Shown piece after piece: positions 8,682 through 16,458 of a stretch of DNA of 20,733 bases. Below the pieces are notes generated by a model. That model made no database searches. It was not told the DNA's origin and saw nothing but the letters and a program-made list of their open reading frames with translations. Position 1 is the first letter of the stretch. Every line of letters begins with the position of its first letter. The stretch covers positions 1 through 20,733 of the forward strand of contig QXVZ01011355.1 in the NCBI GenBank assembly GCA_008931825.1, read 5' to 3'. This DNA comes from Phallusia fumigata. Lineage: Eukaryota; Chordata; Ascidiacea; Phlebobranchia; Ascidiidae. The position numbers and the translations under genes are program-made.

Positions 8682-8688
8682 TTGTTAG
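8470..8688 (+). pseudogene. MSQ ORF copy 7, C-terminal frameshift
   Basis: Family-like for about 48 residues. A deletion at ACCCAGAATACCCCAAC (sister copies read ACCCAGACCAGATGCCCCAAC) then shifts the frame, replacing the ALYDYNWR tail with a sequence ending VIKKRC. Still 72 codons long. Confidence 0.5.
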
Positions 8689-8795
8689 TTTTAGTAACCA
8701 TTATTACCAACGCTTTTAGTAGCCATGCGTTCAAGTGATAAAAAACGTTGATAGTTTTAGTAACCATTATTACCAACGCTTTTAGTAGCCATGCG
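8663..8795 (+). repeat. Direct duplication of about 67 bp
   Basis: The segment starting TTCAAGTGATAAAAAAACG (8663-8729) is repeated at 8730-8795 with one A fewer and one T-to-A change. Both copies end in AGTAGCCATGCG. A simple recent tandem duplication. Confidence 0.95.
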
Positions 8796-9353
8796 TATTC
8801 CATACGTATAAGTATGATTAAAGTGGGCAAAGTGCATTTTTTAGTACTCTTTTTGGTGACTGCTAAACTTTCAGTTAAACTTCAAATAAATCTATGGACA
8901 GCCAATAAATTTGTTTACATTACCATACAGTTTGCCCACAAGTTCGTACAGCTTCACAGTTTTGTTATGTGTGTGCCGTTTACAGGAACTGACGAATTCA
9001 CAATCGAACATACACGTTATGTTTTTTGCCGTTTCGCCCCACTAAGGTTGACAACTAACTATGTATGAAACAAAATATCAGTCCCTGAATCTGTTATTTC
9101 ACAAATTTACCGGTTTGGAAAAGATGTTGAACTAAAATTAGGACTAAAGCATAATTTTCGCAAATTTTGGGTTACACACTAAGAAATTATATTATACGAC
9201 ACCTTCTCCTTTCCTGAACGTTATCAACTACATTGGCCCTTTTGTACTGTGTAACGCTTACTGCTTGCCGAAAACTGAATAACGTCCAAACTGAATACAT
9301 TGCAAACAAGATGCTTCGCGGGGCAATTGACACTGCCGTTTCTGCGTTACGCG

Positions 9354-9436
9354 GTAAGTTGATGCTCAACTCGCTCGACGTGACTTCTTGCTGTGTATTA
9401 TAGGCAAACAGTACTCCCCATATGTTTACCTTACAG
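9354..9436 (+). other. 83-bp candidate mini-intron, unit 8
   Basis: The donor is GCG/GTAAGTTGATG and the acceptor TTTACCTTACAG/CACAATG. Compared with the 51-bp form it has an extra tract containing TGTGTATTATAGGCAAACAG. The same extra tract is in units 1, 2, 9, the 18.2 kb copy and the 18.9 kb copy, so the 51-bp form is probably derived by deletion. Confidence 0.4.
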
Positions 9437-9442
9437 CACAAT

Positions 9443-9556
9443 GTAGTTTCGAAGTTCGCCCAGCTAACACACAACCTAATTTCGACGTTCGCCCAGCTAA
9501 CACACAACCTAATTTCGACGTTCGCCCAGCTAACACACAACCTAATTTCGACGTTT
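9443..9556 (+). repeat. 33-bp minisatellite, unit 8 (about 3.5 monomers)
   Basis: The first monomer has GAAGTTCGCC and the others are near identical with Asn before FDV. The exit is GACGTTTAGGACG as in unit 7. Confidence 0.9.
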
Positions 9557-9733
9557 AGGACGACGCTAGAAATATTTTTTAACTGAGGAACTGTTGCAGG
9601 GATGTGCGCAAACGAACGTCAATAAAACACGTCGATGCGATGTTTGTAATACGTAATGCAAAACGTGGCAATATCGTCAAAATTAACGTTGGGCAAAACT
9701 ATTGTGCAACTTTTTTAAACGTCAGTGACCATA

Positions 9734-9781
9734 ATGTCTCAAACAAAATCACCTACAAACGCCTTGGCCATCAACGGATAG
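9734..9781 (+). pseudogene. MSQ ORF copy 8, early stop
   Basis: After 15 residues a TAG replaces CAG (ACGGATAGGACAGC). A later TGA (CAGATGACCC) also breaks the downstream frame. Not functional as a protein. Confidence 0.7.
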
Positions 9782-9945
9782 GACAGCGAAATAGATACTC
9801 GTTTGCCTACCCCGGGAGATGAGCAACAAACACAAAGCAGTGTCTTCTCAGAACAAATGTCTTTAACTAGCACCCAAACCAGATGACCCAACAATAGCGC
9901 ATTGTACGATTATAAGTGGCGCAGTGAAACTTGATGAAAAAAACC

Positions 9946-10561
9946 TTGTTAGTTTTAGTAACCATCATTACGGAAGCTTTTAGTAACAATACGTTTCCGT
10001 AAGTATCATTAAAGTAGGCAAAGTACATTTTGTATTACACTTTTTTTGTAACTGCTAAACTTTAATTTAAACGTCAAACAAATTTATGGACAACCATTAA
10101 AATTGTTTACATTACCATACAGTTTGCTAAAAAGTTTGTACAGCTTCACAGTTTTGTTATGTGTGTGCCACTTACAGAAACTGCATGATGTATCCACAAT
10201 CGAACATACACATTATGTTTTTTGCAGTTTCACCCCACTAAGATTGACAACTAACTATGTATGAAACAAAATATCAGTCCCTGAATCTGTCATTTCGCAA
10301 ATTTTGGTTTACACACTAAGAAATTATTTTATACGACACCTTTCCCTTTCCTGAACGTTATCAACTACATTGGTCTTTTGCACTGTGTAAGGCTTACTGC
10401 TTGCCGAAAACTGAATAACGCGGGGCAATTGACACTGCCGTTTCCGCGTTAGACTGTAAGTAGATGCTTAACTCACTCTGTCGACGTGACTTTACGCTGT
10501 GTACAAGGTAAACAGTAGTTCCCCAACTTCCCATCTGTTTACCTTGTACCTCTCCTTACAG
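9946..10561 (+). repeat. Array unit 9, partial; right end of main array
   Basis: It matches the units from the first donor (GTAAGTATC, about 10000) through AATTTATGG, a variant hairpin block (about 10175-10230), a weakened TATA box and the mini-intron. It then leaves the array exactly after the acceptor CCTTACAG at 10561. There is no minisatellite; block X follows instead. The stretch with TTACCGG and GAAAAGATG before the TATA region is deleted. Confidence 0.85.
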
Positions 10562-10795
10562 CTGTGGTGTATGTTTTTCCGCTGAACCCATTTTCCTTTA
10601 CCAAATCTACAGAGCAGTGGCGGAAATTTGTGATATTCAAGCTGACACAGTGGAAGTCGATCATGAAATCTTTTCCAGCACAAAAAAATGTATCTTTGGG
10701 CGATAAATAACTACAGCGTGTTTTTTGTGATTCTCGCCGAGGTAGGACATGTTTAACGGCGCCGCTGTTTGACAGGTGAATGTTTGTTAAGCACA
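10562..10795 (+). repeat. Blocks X' and Y: internally deleted copy of 19071-19733
   Basis: The sequence starting CTGTGGTGTATGTTTTTCCG matches 19071-19158, then jumps at GATATT/CAAGCTGAC to sequence matching 19608-19730. About 450 bp present in the 19 kb copy are missing. The joint has no GT-AG ends, so it looks like a deletion rather than a spliced copy. Confidence 0.75.
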
Positions 10796-10880
10796 GGGAG
10801 TGTCAACCTTTTTCGTACCGTGACCCACAAGAGCGATTTTACTGAATCGGTGGCCCCTTTTCTGTGCCATTATAGACGAT
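10796..10880 (+). mobile_element. hAT-type terminal fragment
   Basis: GTGTCAACCTTTTTCGTACC followed by GTGACCCACAAGAGCG closely matches the left end of the hAT-like element at 19734 (TTTTAACCTTTTTCGTACCG). No matching right terminus is present nearby, so it is truncated. Confidence 0.55.
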
Positions 10881-10983
10881 ACCAATACGTCAACTTTTAT
10901 TAACTTATACTGCTACAAAACTACGAACGATGCGAACCTTTTGGCACGATATAGTATGTCCGACAATAGGAACGTCGCTAGAG
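10881..10983. repeat. Segmental copy A, left part (pairs with 15036-15128)
   Basis: ACTGCTACAAAACTACGAAC and the following GATGCGAACCTTTTGGCACG match copy B with scattered substitutions. It is interrupted at 10984 by the MITE. Confidence 0.7.
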
Positions 10984-11557
10984 CAGTGGTTCTCAAACTT
11001 TTTTAGCTTGCGGCACACTAGGTAACTATACTTATTTTTGGCGGCACACTTTGCAAACAAATAACACGAAAACTTGTTCAAAGAAATTGGTTTTGCTTCA
11101 ATGCGACGGGAGAGGCTGTTTTTGGCAGCAAATCAAATCAAAACGATGTTCTAGTGTTGTCATACTCGCATTTAGTTTTCAAGCTCCAATGTCTCTGCCG
11201 TTTTTAATATTGAGATCTGATATTTATTGAAATATCGTAGTGGGGTATTCGCACCACCAACGTACAACTCCTCATTAATCATTATTCCATCACAATTAAC
11301 ATAAGAAGGCGATGATCAATCTCATTTTTGCTGTCGATTATTGGTAAGGCATGCTAACACTATGAGGTGATAAAGCTTGATCGAATCAACATGCGAATAG
11401 TTTTTCTTGTATCGTTTCAGTCAAAAAAACATCCTGAAACAATTGACGCAAAATCAAATGCGGCGCAAATGAGATTGGTAATGAAAATTTCGCGGCACAC
11501 TTGGAAAGCTCTCACGGCACACTAGTGTGCCGCGGCACACAGTTTGAGAATCTCCAG
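10984..11557. mobile_element. hAT-type MITE, about 574 bp
   Basis: The left end is CAGTGGTTCTCAAACTTTTT, the right end is AGTTTGAGAATCTCCAG, and subterminal GCGGCACACT motifs occur on both sides (CGCGGCACACAGTTTGAGAA at right). These are typical hAT termini. It has no transposase ORF, so it is non-autonomous. The flanks CGCTAGAG and CTCTAGAC share CTAGA and look like a decayed 8-bp target duplication. Copy B at 15115-15146 shows the unoccupied site. Confidence 0.8.
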
Positions 11558-11616
11558 ACTCTAGACACACTTATCTCAAAAGTGCACATCAGCAACTTAT
11601 CCGACGGAACTAGTCG

Positions 11617-11944
11617 TCACGCGAAAAACATGATTATCGACTTCGCGTCTAACTCGTACTCGCTCTTCAGTTTTACAATATCGTAGACGCCCGCACCAAC
11701 GAATCGCACGGATGACAGTATAGAACGGAAACGCCACCACTCCGAGCCCAGATGTCCAGTTAAATCATCAACACAACTTTTAGCCCAAAACACAAACAAT
11801 TCGACATACGCTGTAGGGACATCAGCAAATGTTCCCTTAAACATAACTTCTTGCAAATACAATGTAAATAGCCCAAACAAGCGCCGAAACTGTATTTCGA
11901 AATGTACTCTTAGCATATAGCCCTTGCCTACATTGATTGCCGCC
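11617..11944 (-). CDS. Exon-like minus-strand ORF in copy A, unrecognised
   Basis: On the minus strand an acceptor-like CCTTCCTAATTTTTAG precedes an open frame from 11944. It continues through an ATG at 11916 (MLRVHFEIQFRRLFGLF, then a hydrophobic stretch FTLYLQEVMF) to GHLGSEWWRFRS and KLKSEYELDAK, and stops at 11617. About 108 codons are open. Copy B keeps only the last 60 or so codons because of an inserted base and a 62-bp insertion. Differences between copies are as often replacement as silent, which argues against current selection. No family is recognised; it may be a captured exon or a relic. Confidence 0.22.
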
Positions 11945-11987
11945 CTAAAAATTAGGAAGGGGATAAATGCAGCAGCTACAGTACCGA

Positions 11988-12019
11988 GCGCCGTCTAGCG
12001 GCAAGCCAATCAGACCAAT
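11988..12019. promoter_or_regulatory. Double CCAAT box plus CTCF-like GC motif, copy A
   Basis: GCGCCGTCTAGCGG (11988-12001; on the minus strand CCGCTAGACGGCGC) resembles the CTCF core. It is followed by AGCCAATCAG and ACCAATAT, two CCAAT boxes 9 bp apart. This lies about 45-75 bp upstream of the minus-strand exon-like ORF and is preserved in copy B (15927-15957). Confidence 0.25.
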
Positions 12020-12176
12020 ATGGCCACAAAATGACTAGTTCCACAGTTTTACGAGCACCACAGTATTACGACACACGCCGCGACCAAAATTAGATCTGTT
12101 CTTTCACAATATTTTGGAAAAAAATCCACTTTAATGCATTTCGTGCTAAAAACTCTAACTGGGTGCCAGCTAGATT

Positions 12177-12524
12177 TTATGTTGCTTGGTAAGACTTCAA
12201 ACGGCTTGGTGCACCTTTATTTTGCTGAAAATAAAATTCCCTCTTACATCCAAGGTTTTTTCTCCCGCCAAAAAAAATTTTTCTCATACTAGATATTCAG
12301 CAGGATCCTGCCCTTTTTGGTGTTTTCTGATAATTTATTAGCGAAATTATAGTGGTACTTCAAAGTTTAAAGTATTGGATTTATACACTGCAACTGATTG
12401 GCGACAATAATAACGTACTTATTCTATACAATGAGTGTGAGACATGTTTGATTTTAAAGCGATATAAAGGTGCACCAAGCCATTTAAAGGTGCATATACT
12501 CCAGGTTTTGGCCAACCGATGACG
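12177..12524. mobile_element. Foldback-like element copy 1, both ends truncated
   Basis: It starts inside the left minisatellite arm (TTGCTTGGTAAGACTTC, CTTGGTGCACC). It holds the shared core (ATATTCAGCAGGATCCTGCC, GGTGTTTTCTGATAATTTAT) and ends after two right-arm monomers with GGTTTTGGCCAACCGATGAC. The right joint to the array unit is the same as in the 16.9 kb copy, so the two were duplicated after that joint formed. Confidence 0.65.
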
Positions 12525-13152
12525 GATGCCCCAACAATAGCGCATTGTACGATTATAACTGGCGCAATGAAACTTCAAATGATAAAAAAAACCTTATTAC
12601 TTTTAGTAATCATCATTACGAAAGCTTTTAGTAACAATACGTTTCCGTAAGTATCATTAAAGTAGGCAAAGTGCATTTTGTATTATTCTTTTTTTGTAAC
12701 TGCTAAACTTTAATTTGGACGTCAAATAAATCTATGGACAACCATTAAATTTGTTTTCATTCCCATACAGTTTGCCTACAAGATCGTACAGGAACTGACG
12801 AATCCGCGATCGAACATACACGTTATGTTTTTTTACAGTTTCACCCCACTAAGATTGACAAGCGATTATTTATGAAACAAAATATCAGTCGCTGAATCTG
12901 TTATTTCGCAAATTTACCAGTTTCGAAAAGATGTTGAACTAAAATTAGGACCGAAGCATGATCTTCGCAAACTTTGGGTACACACTAAGAAATTCTTTTT
13001 TACTACTTGCCGAAACTGAATAACGTCCCAACTGAATACACTGCAAACAAAACGCTTCGCGGGCGAAATTGACACTGTCGTTTCCGCGCTAGGCTTTGAG
13101 TTGAAGATTAATTCGCTCTTTCAAGTGACTTCTTCTTACCTTACAGCACAAT

Positions 13153-13202
13153 GTAGTTTCGACGTTCGCCTAGCTAACACACAACGTAGTTTCGACGTTC
13201 GC
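13153..13202 (+). repeat. 33-bp minisatellite, unit 10 (about 1.5 monomers)
   Basis: Two FDV blocks; the second is cut at GACGTTCG and joined to CGCAAACGAACG. The shared GTTCG/GTGCG sequence suggests slippage or microhomology at the joint. Confidence 0.85.
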
Positions 13203-13328
13203 GCAAACGAACGTCAATAAAACACGTCGAAGCGATGTTTGTAATACGTAATGCAAAACGTGGCAATAACGTCAAAATTAACGTTAGGCAAAACTTTTGT
13301 GCAACTTTTTTAAACGTCAATGACCATA

Positions 13329-13511
13329 ATGTCACAAACAAAGTCACCTACAAACGCCTTGGCCATTAACGGACAGGACAGCGAAACAGCTACTCGTTTG
13401 CTTACCCCGGGAGATGAGCAACAAACACGAAGCAGTGTCTTCTTAGAACAAATGCCTTTAACAAGCACCCCAGCCTCAGCAAGCAAAATTATGTGCAGAA
13501 ACGAGAGATAA
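13329..13511 (+). pseudogene. MSQ ORF copy 9, linked to gag-like region, frameshifted
   Basis: ETATRLLTPGDEQQ and TSTP residues match the family. At ACCCCAGCCTCAGC an extra C (16.5 kb reads ACCCAGCCTCAGC) shifts the frame, ending in MCRNER and a stop at 13509-13511. The DNA continues to match the 16.5 kb gag-like copy (CATTTCAATCA, GAAGCACTG, CTTAAATGTCCGG) to 13569. This links the array ORF to the longer protein. Confidence 0.6.
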
Positions 13512-13586
13512 CACATTTCAATCAAATTTAGAAGCACTGTGCCAAACTGTACTTAAATGTCCGGCACTTATACTCCTAAAAATACA

Positions 13587-13690
13587 TTATATCACTTAGT
13601 GCATGTTTATCTCACTTGGTGCACCTTTGTATCACTTGGTGCATTTATTTCACTTGGTGAACCTTTATAACGCTTGGTGCATCTCTATAT
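13587..13690 (-). repeat. 20-bp minisatellite, inverted arm
   Basis: About five monomers of the complement of AGCGATATAAAGGTGCACCA, with variants CACTTAGTGCATG and CACTTGGTGAACC. Confidence 0.85.
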
Positions 13691-13940
13691 CGCTTAAAAT
13701 ATTTCATTGTGTGTATGTTTGTATGAATTACAATTCCCTCTCCCCATCCCTAAAGTTTTTTTCTTTTTTTTTGTCATACCAAATACTCAGGCAGAATTTT
13801 GCCTTTTTGGTGTTTTTTGATCATTTATGAGCGAAATTAAAGTGGTAATTTTAAAGTATCTGCAACAGATTGGCGCGACATTAATAACGTACATATTCTA
13901 CATAATGAGTAGAAATATGTTTGAATTTGGATCGACATTA

Positions 13941-14375
13941 AGGTTCACCATGCGATATAAAGGTGCGCTAAGCGATATAAAGGTGCAGCATGCGATACAA
14001 AGGCGCACCAAGCGATATTAAGGTGCACCAAACAATATAAAGGTGCAGCAAGCGATATAAAGGCGCACCAAGCGATATAAAGGTGCAACAAGCGATATAA
14101 AGGTGCACCAAGCGATATGAAGGCGCACCAAGCGATATAAAGGTGCACCAAGCGACATAAAGGCGCACCAAGCGATATAAAGGTGCACCAAGCGATATAA
14201 AGGAGCACCAAACCATGTAAAGATGCACAAAGCGATATAAAGGTGCAACAAACGATATAGAGGTGTACCAAGCCATTTAAATGTTTAACAAGCAACGTAA
14301 AATGCACCAAGCGATCTAAAGGTGCACCAAGCGTTCTAAAGGTGCAACAAGTGATGTAAAGGTGCAACAAGCGAA
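13941..14375 (+). repeat. 20-bp minisatellite, direct arm (about 21 monomers)
   Basis: Nearly perfect 20-bp periodicity of AGCGATATAAAGGTGCACCA, with GGCGCACCA and GGTGCAGCA variants partly alternating. One monomer is short (GCAACGTAAAATGC), which slips the phase. Because 20 is not a multiple of three, minus-strand ORFs here read as 20-residue repeats and are artefacts. Confidence 0.92.
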
Positions 14376-14452
14376 AAAAGCGGTCTAAGCGATGCTATTT
14401 TTCGCTTAGTAGCGCCACCAATCGGTCCAAGCGATCCAAGCGATCCCGTATA

Positions 14453-15035
14453 TTTTGAATGCACCGGGATTTTAACACTCTTACAGAGCTCGGACTGTTT
14501 ACAGACAGATTTTACCAACCTAACTTAAAATAACCGCAGTTGATCAACGAAACAGAAGATAAATTAATGGAACTTACCGGCATTGTAGGAGCGCTCGTCA
14601 CCGCGATCGATGGACGAAAACAGCATTCCAAGTCCTTCGAAAACAATATTCCAAGACGTTTATTAACGCTTAAAGACAGCAGTATCCATTGCTTTCTACT
14701 GCTTTCTAACGACGTGAAGACAATGCAATAAATGAACCAAAGAAGTTCGTACCACTCTGTTATTATCATTCCCAGTTTAAAGATAATGCTCACAAGTGCA
14801 AAAAACCCTGTGGAATGCAAGCGATTAGTGCTTATTACAAGCCATTGGAAACATTACTTACCTTTAAAACCCTGCTCAAATTTATTTTGCACTAAACATA
14901 TCCTAACCCTGTCTGACGATCTCCAACTCTGAAACACGGCAAGGCGCCGAAGACAGAAACTATTGAGTATTGACTGTCTGTTACTAACCATAGACTGATC
15001 TTCGAGTTTGACACAGTATGCTCTATACAGCACTA
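14453..15035. other. Unique spacer with one coding-like ORF
   Basis: Not repeated elsewhere in the window. The only item noted is the ORF at 14567-14731. A minus-strand GTAAGTTCC donor-like site lies inside it. There are no further signals beyond AT-rich sequence. Confidence 0.35.
14567..14731 (+). CDS. Short ORF, 54 aa, unrecognised
   Basis: The ATG is in ATTAATGGAAC. The product starts MELTGIVGALVTAIDGR, then a basic, mixed segment, and ends DVKTMQ with TAA. The frame is open for nine codons upstream of the ATG, back to AACCGCAG, a weak acceptor without a pyrimidine tract. The amphipathic start looks protein-like, but there is no domain match. It could be an internal exon or a relic. Confidence 0.2.
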   Translation: MELTGIVGALVTAIDGRKQHSKSFENNIPRRLLTLKDSSIHCFLLLSNDVKTMQ

Positions 15036-16110
15036 TACACGTCAACTTTCATCAATTTATACTGCTTCAAAACTACGAACGATGCGAATTTTTTGGCACG
15101 ATATACTGTGTCCGAAAGTACGTCTAAAAAACACTTATCTCAAAACCTCGCATTCACTTTAACACAGCAGGCTGCATTATAGCTGCGGCAATTACCAAAC
15201 ATTTTCATGAGGAATTTGTAGTCAATTAAGAGTTTCATATTTGGCGGATTTTTTTCGAACCGAAGGGTTCTGGCCAAATCATTCGGGGTTACAAATGATT
15301 TTTAATTTTTATGGAACAAACAATCTCTACCCCATCGTGTCGCCTTACTGAGGACAAAGTGCCAACAGTGTGTTTTGCTTGAAGATCCACACAAAATACG
15401 AGCACCTAAACGATTGTCAATTTCAACATTTTTGTCGTTTAATAGATTGCACAACAAGTGCACATCAGCAACTTATCCGACGGAACTAGTCGTCATGCGA
15501 AAAGCATGAATATCAACTTTGCGTCTAACTCATACTCGCTCTTCAGTTTTACAATATCGTAGACGCCCGAACCAACGAATCGCACGGATGACAACAAAGA
15601 ACGGAAACGCCACCACTCCGAGCCCAGATGTCCAGTTAAATCATCAACATAACTTTTAGCCCAAAACACAAAAATTCGACATACCGTCGTCTTGATCGCC
15701 ACCATTGCTCTCAGCCGAGAGTCACTCAGAGATTTGTATCACATATGCTGTAGGGACATCAGCAAATGTTCCCTTAAACATAACTTCTTGCAAATACAAT
15801 GTAAATAGCCCAAACAAGCGCCGAAACTGTATTTCGAAATGTACTCTTAGCATATAGCCCTTGCCCTACATTGATTGCCGCCCTAAAATTTAGGAAGGGG
15901 ATAAATGCAACGGCTACAGTACCGAGCGCCGTCTAGCGGCAAGCCAATCAGACCAATATGGCCATAAAATGACTAGTTAGGAGCACCACAGTATTACGAC
16001 ACACGCCGCGACCCAAATTAGGTCGTCTGTTCTTTTACAATATTTTGGAAAATATCCACTTTAAGGCATTTCGTGCTAAAAACTCTAACTGGGTGCCAGC
16101 TAGATAGACT
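15036..16110. repeat. Segmental copy B
   Basis: Pairs with copy A (10881-10983 plus 11558-12176). Compared with A it has no MITE at about 15128. It has an extra 305 bp at 15147-15455, where nothing else was recognised apart from an AT-rich tract with GAACCGAAGGGTTC. It also has an extra 62 bp at 15685-15746. The match ends at GGTGCCAGCTAGAT, after which A and B differ. Confidence 0.85.
15493..15705 (-). pseudogene. Copy B of the minus-strand exon-like ORF
   Basis: Seventy residues are open. The first ten come from the 62-bp insertion (MVAIKTTVCR) and the rest match copy A (VFWAKSYVDDL, GHLGSEWWRFRS, KLKSEYELDAK). Upstream, an added G (TAGGGCAAGGG versus TAGGCAAGGG) breaks the longer frame seen in A. 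Confidence 0.35.
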
Positions 16111-16458
16111 ATACGAGGAGTGGCCCTTAAGAGTTTTTGTTGCGTAAAGTTTTAATGTTGTTTTCGCTAGATTCGTTAAATTTCTGTGCATCGACTGTTT
16201 CTTGACGTTGTCAGTCAACAAAAGTCGAGAAAGCTAAGCTGCGACATTTAGATGGGCGAATGACTATGGAAGCTGGGCTGCGACACTCGGTCAGGCAACT
16301 GTAAATAGTTAAAGTATAGAGTTAGTAAACAAACAGCGCAATATTGACGTACAAGTTACTCAGGAAGCCTAATTAAAAGCCTAATATTGATACGTTTTCA
16401 AGCAAGAGATTTTTTAATAAAATATATGCAAATAAAAAAAGACATTTTGTTCTTTCAG
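16111..16458 (+). other. Unique segment ending in a strong splice acceptor
   Basis: AT-rich non-coding sequence with a small direct repeat around GCTGCGACA (about 16239 and 16278). It ends in CATTTTGTTCTTTCAG at 16443-16458, a strong pyrimidine-tract acceptor. It is absent from copy A and from all array units, so it is most simply read as the 3' part of an intron of the gag-like gene. Confidence 0.4.

Larger units (their letters stand above)
8682..9945 (+). repeat. Array unit 8 (about 1.26 kb)
   Basis: It begins inside a local 67-bp duplication. It keeps AATAAA, the hairpin, TATA-like TTATATTATA and a longer mini-intron (9354-9436, 83 bp) of the type also seen in units 1 and 2. The MSQ ORF is interrupted by a stop. 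Unit 8 resembles unit 2 more than unit 7 in the intron tract, so units have been shuffled. Confidence 0.87.
11558..12176. repeat. Segmental copy A, right part (pairs with 15129-16110)
   Basis: From CACTTATCTCAAAA, then AGTGCACATCAGCAACTTAT through GGTGCCAGCTAGAT, it matches copy B closely. It lacks about 305 bp of B (15147-15455) and 62 bp of B (15685-15746). It ends where a foldback-like element begins. Confidence 0.85.
12525..13569 (+). repeat. Array unit 10, isolated, continuing into gag-like sequence
   Basis: It begins at GATGCCCCAACAATAGCGC and runs through the donor, AATAAA, the hairpin (GGAACTGACG to ACAGTTTC), a decayed TATA region (AAATTCTTTTTTACTAC) and a mini-intron with TTACAG at 13146. 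Two minisatellite monomers are fused to CGCAAACGAACGTC by a deletion. The MSQ ORF follows, and instead of the usual tail the unit goes on into gag-like sequence to 13569. Confidence 0.85.
13570..14452. mobile_element. Foldback-like element copy 2 with intact right terminus
   Basis: The left arm (13587-13690) has about five 20-bp monomers in the orientation TATCACTTGGTGCACCTT. The core (about 13691-13940) contains GAATTACAATTCCCTC and GGTGTTTTTTGATCATTTAT. The right arm (13941-14375) has about 21 monomers in the opposite orientation, AGCGATATAAAGGTGCACCA. The outer right end reads AGCGCCACCAATCGG, then GATCCAAGCGATCCCGTATA. Arms of short tandem repeats in inverted order around a core are the hallmark of foldback transposons. 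It has no transposase and its left outer end is missing. Confidence 0.7.

Noticed and set aside
1590..9556. CRISPR-like repeats
   Set aside because: The 33-bp units are contiguous with no spacers, and the locus is eukaryotic in character.
897..10561. Array units as LTRs
   Set aside because: No TG...CA ends, target duplications or primer-binding site could be located, and AATAAA lies upstream of the TATA-like box instead of downstream. A retroelement leader origin remains possible.
13945..14370. Long minus-strand ORFs of the type LYIAWCTFISLGAPLYRLV
   Set aside because: They are open in all three minus frames because of the 20-bp tandem repeat; the peptide periodicity of 20 residues follows from 3 x 20 bp. 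No coding evidence.
14512..14820. 102-aa minus-strand ORF in the unique spacer
   Set aside because: It overlaps the more protein-like plus ORF at 14567-14731 and contains a strong donor-like GTAAGT inside; nothing recognisable.
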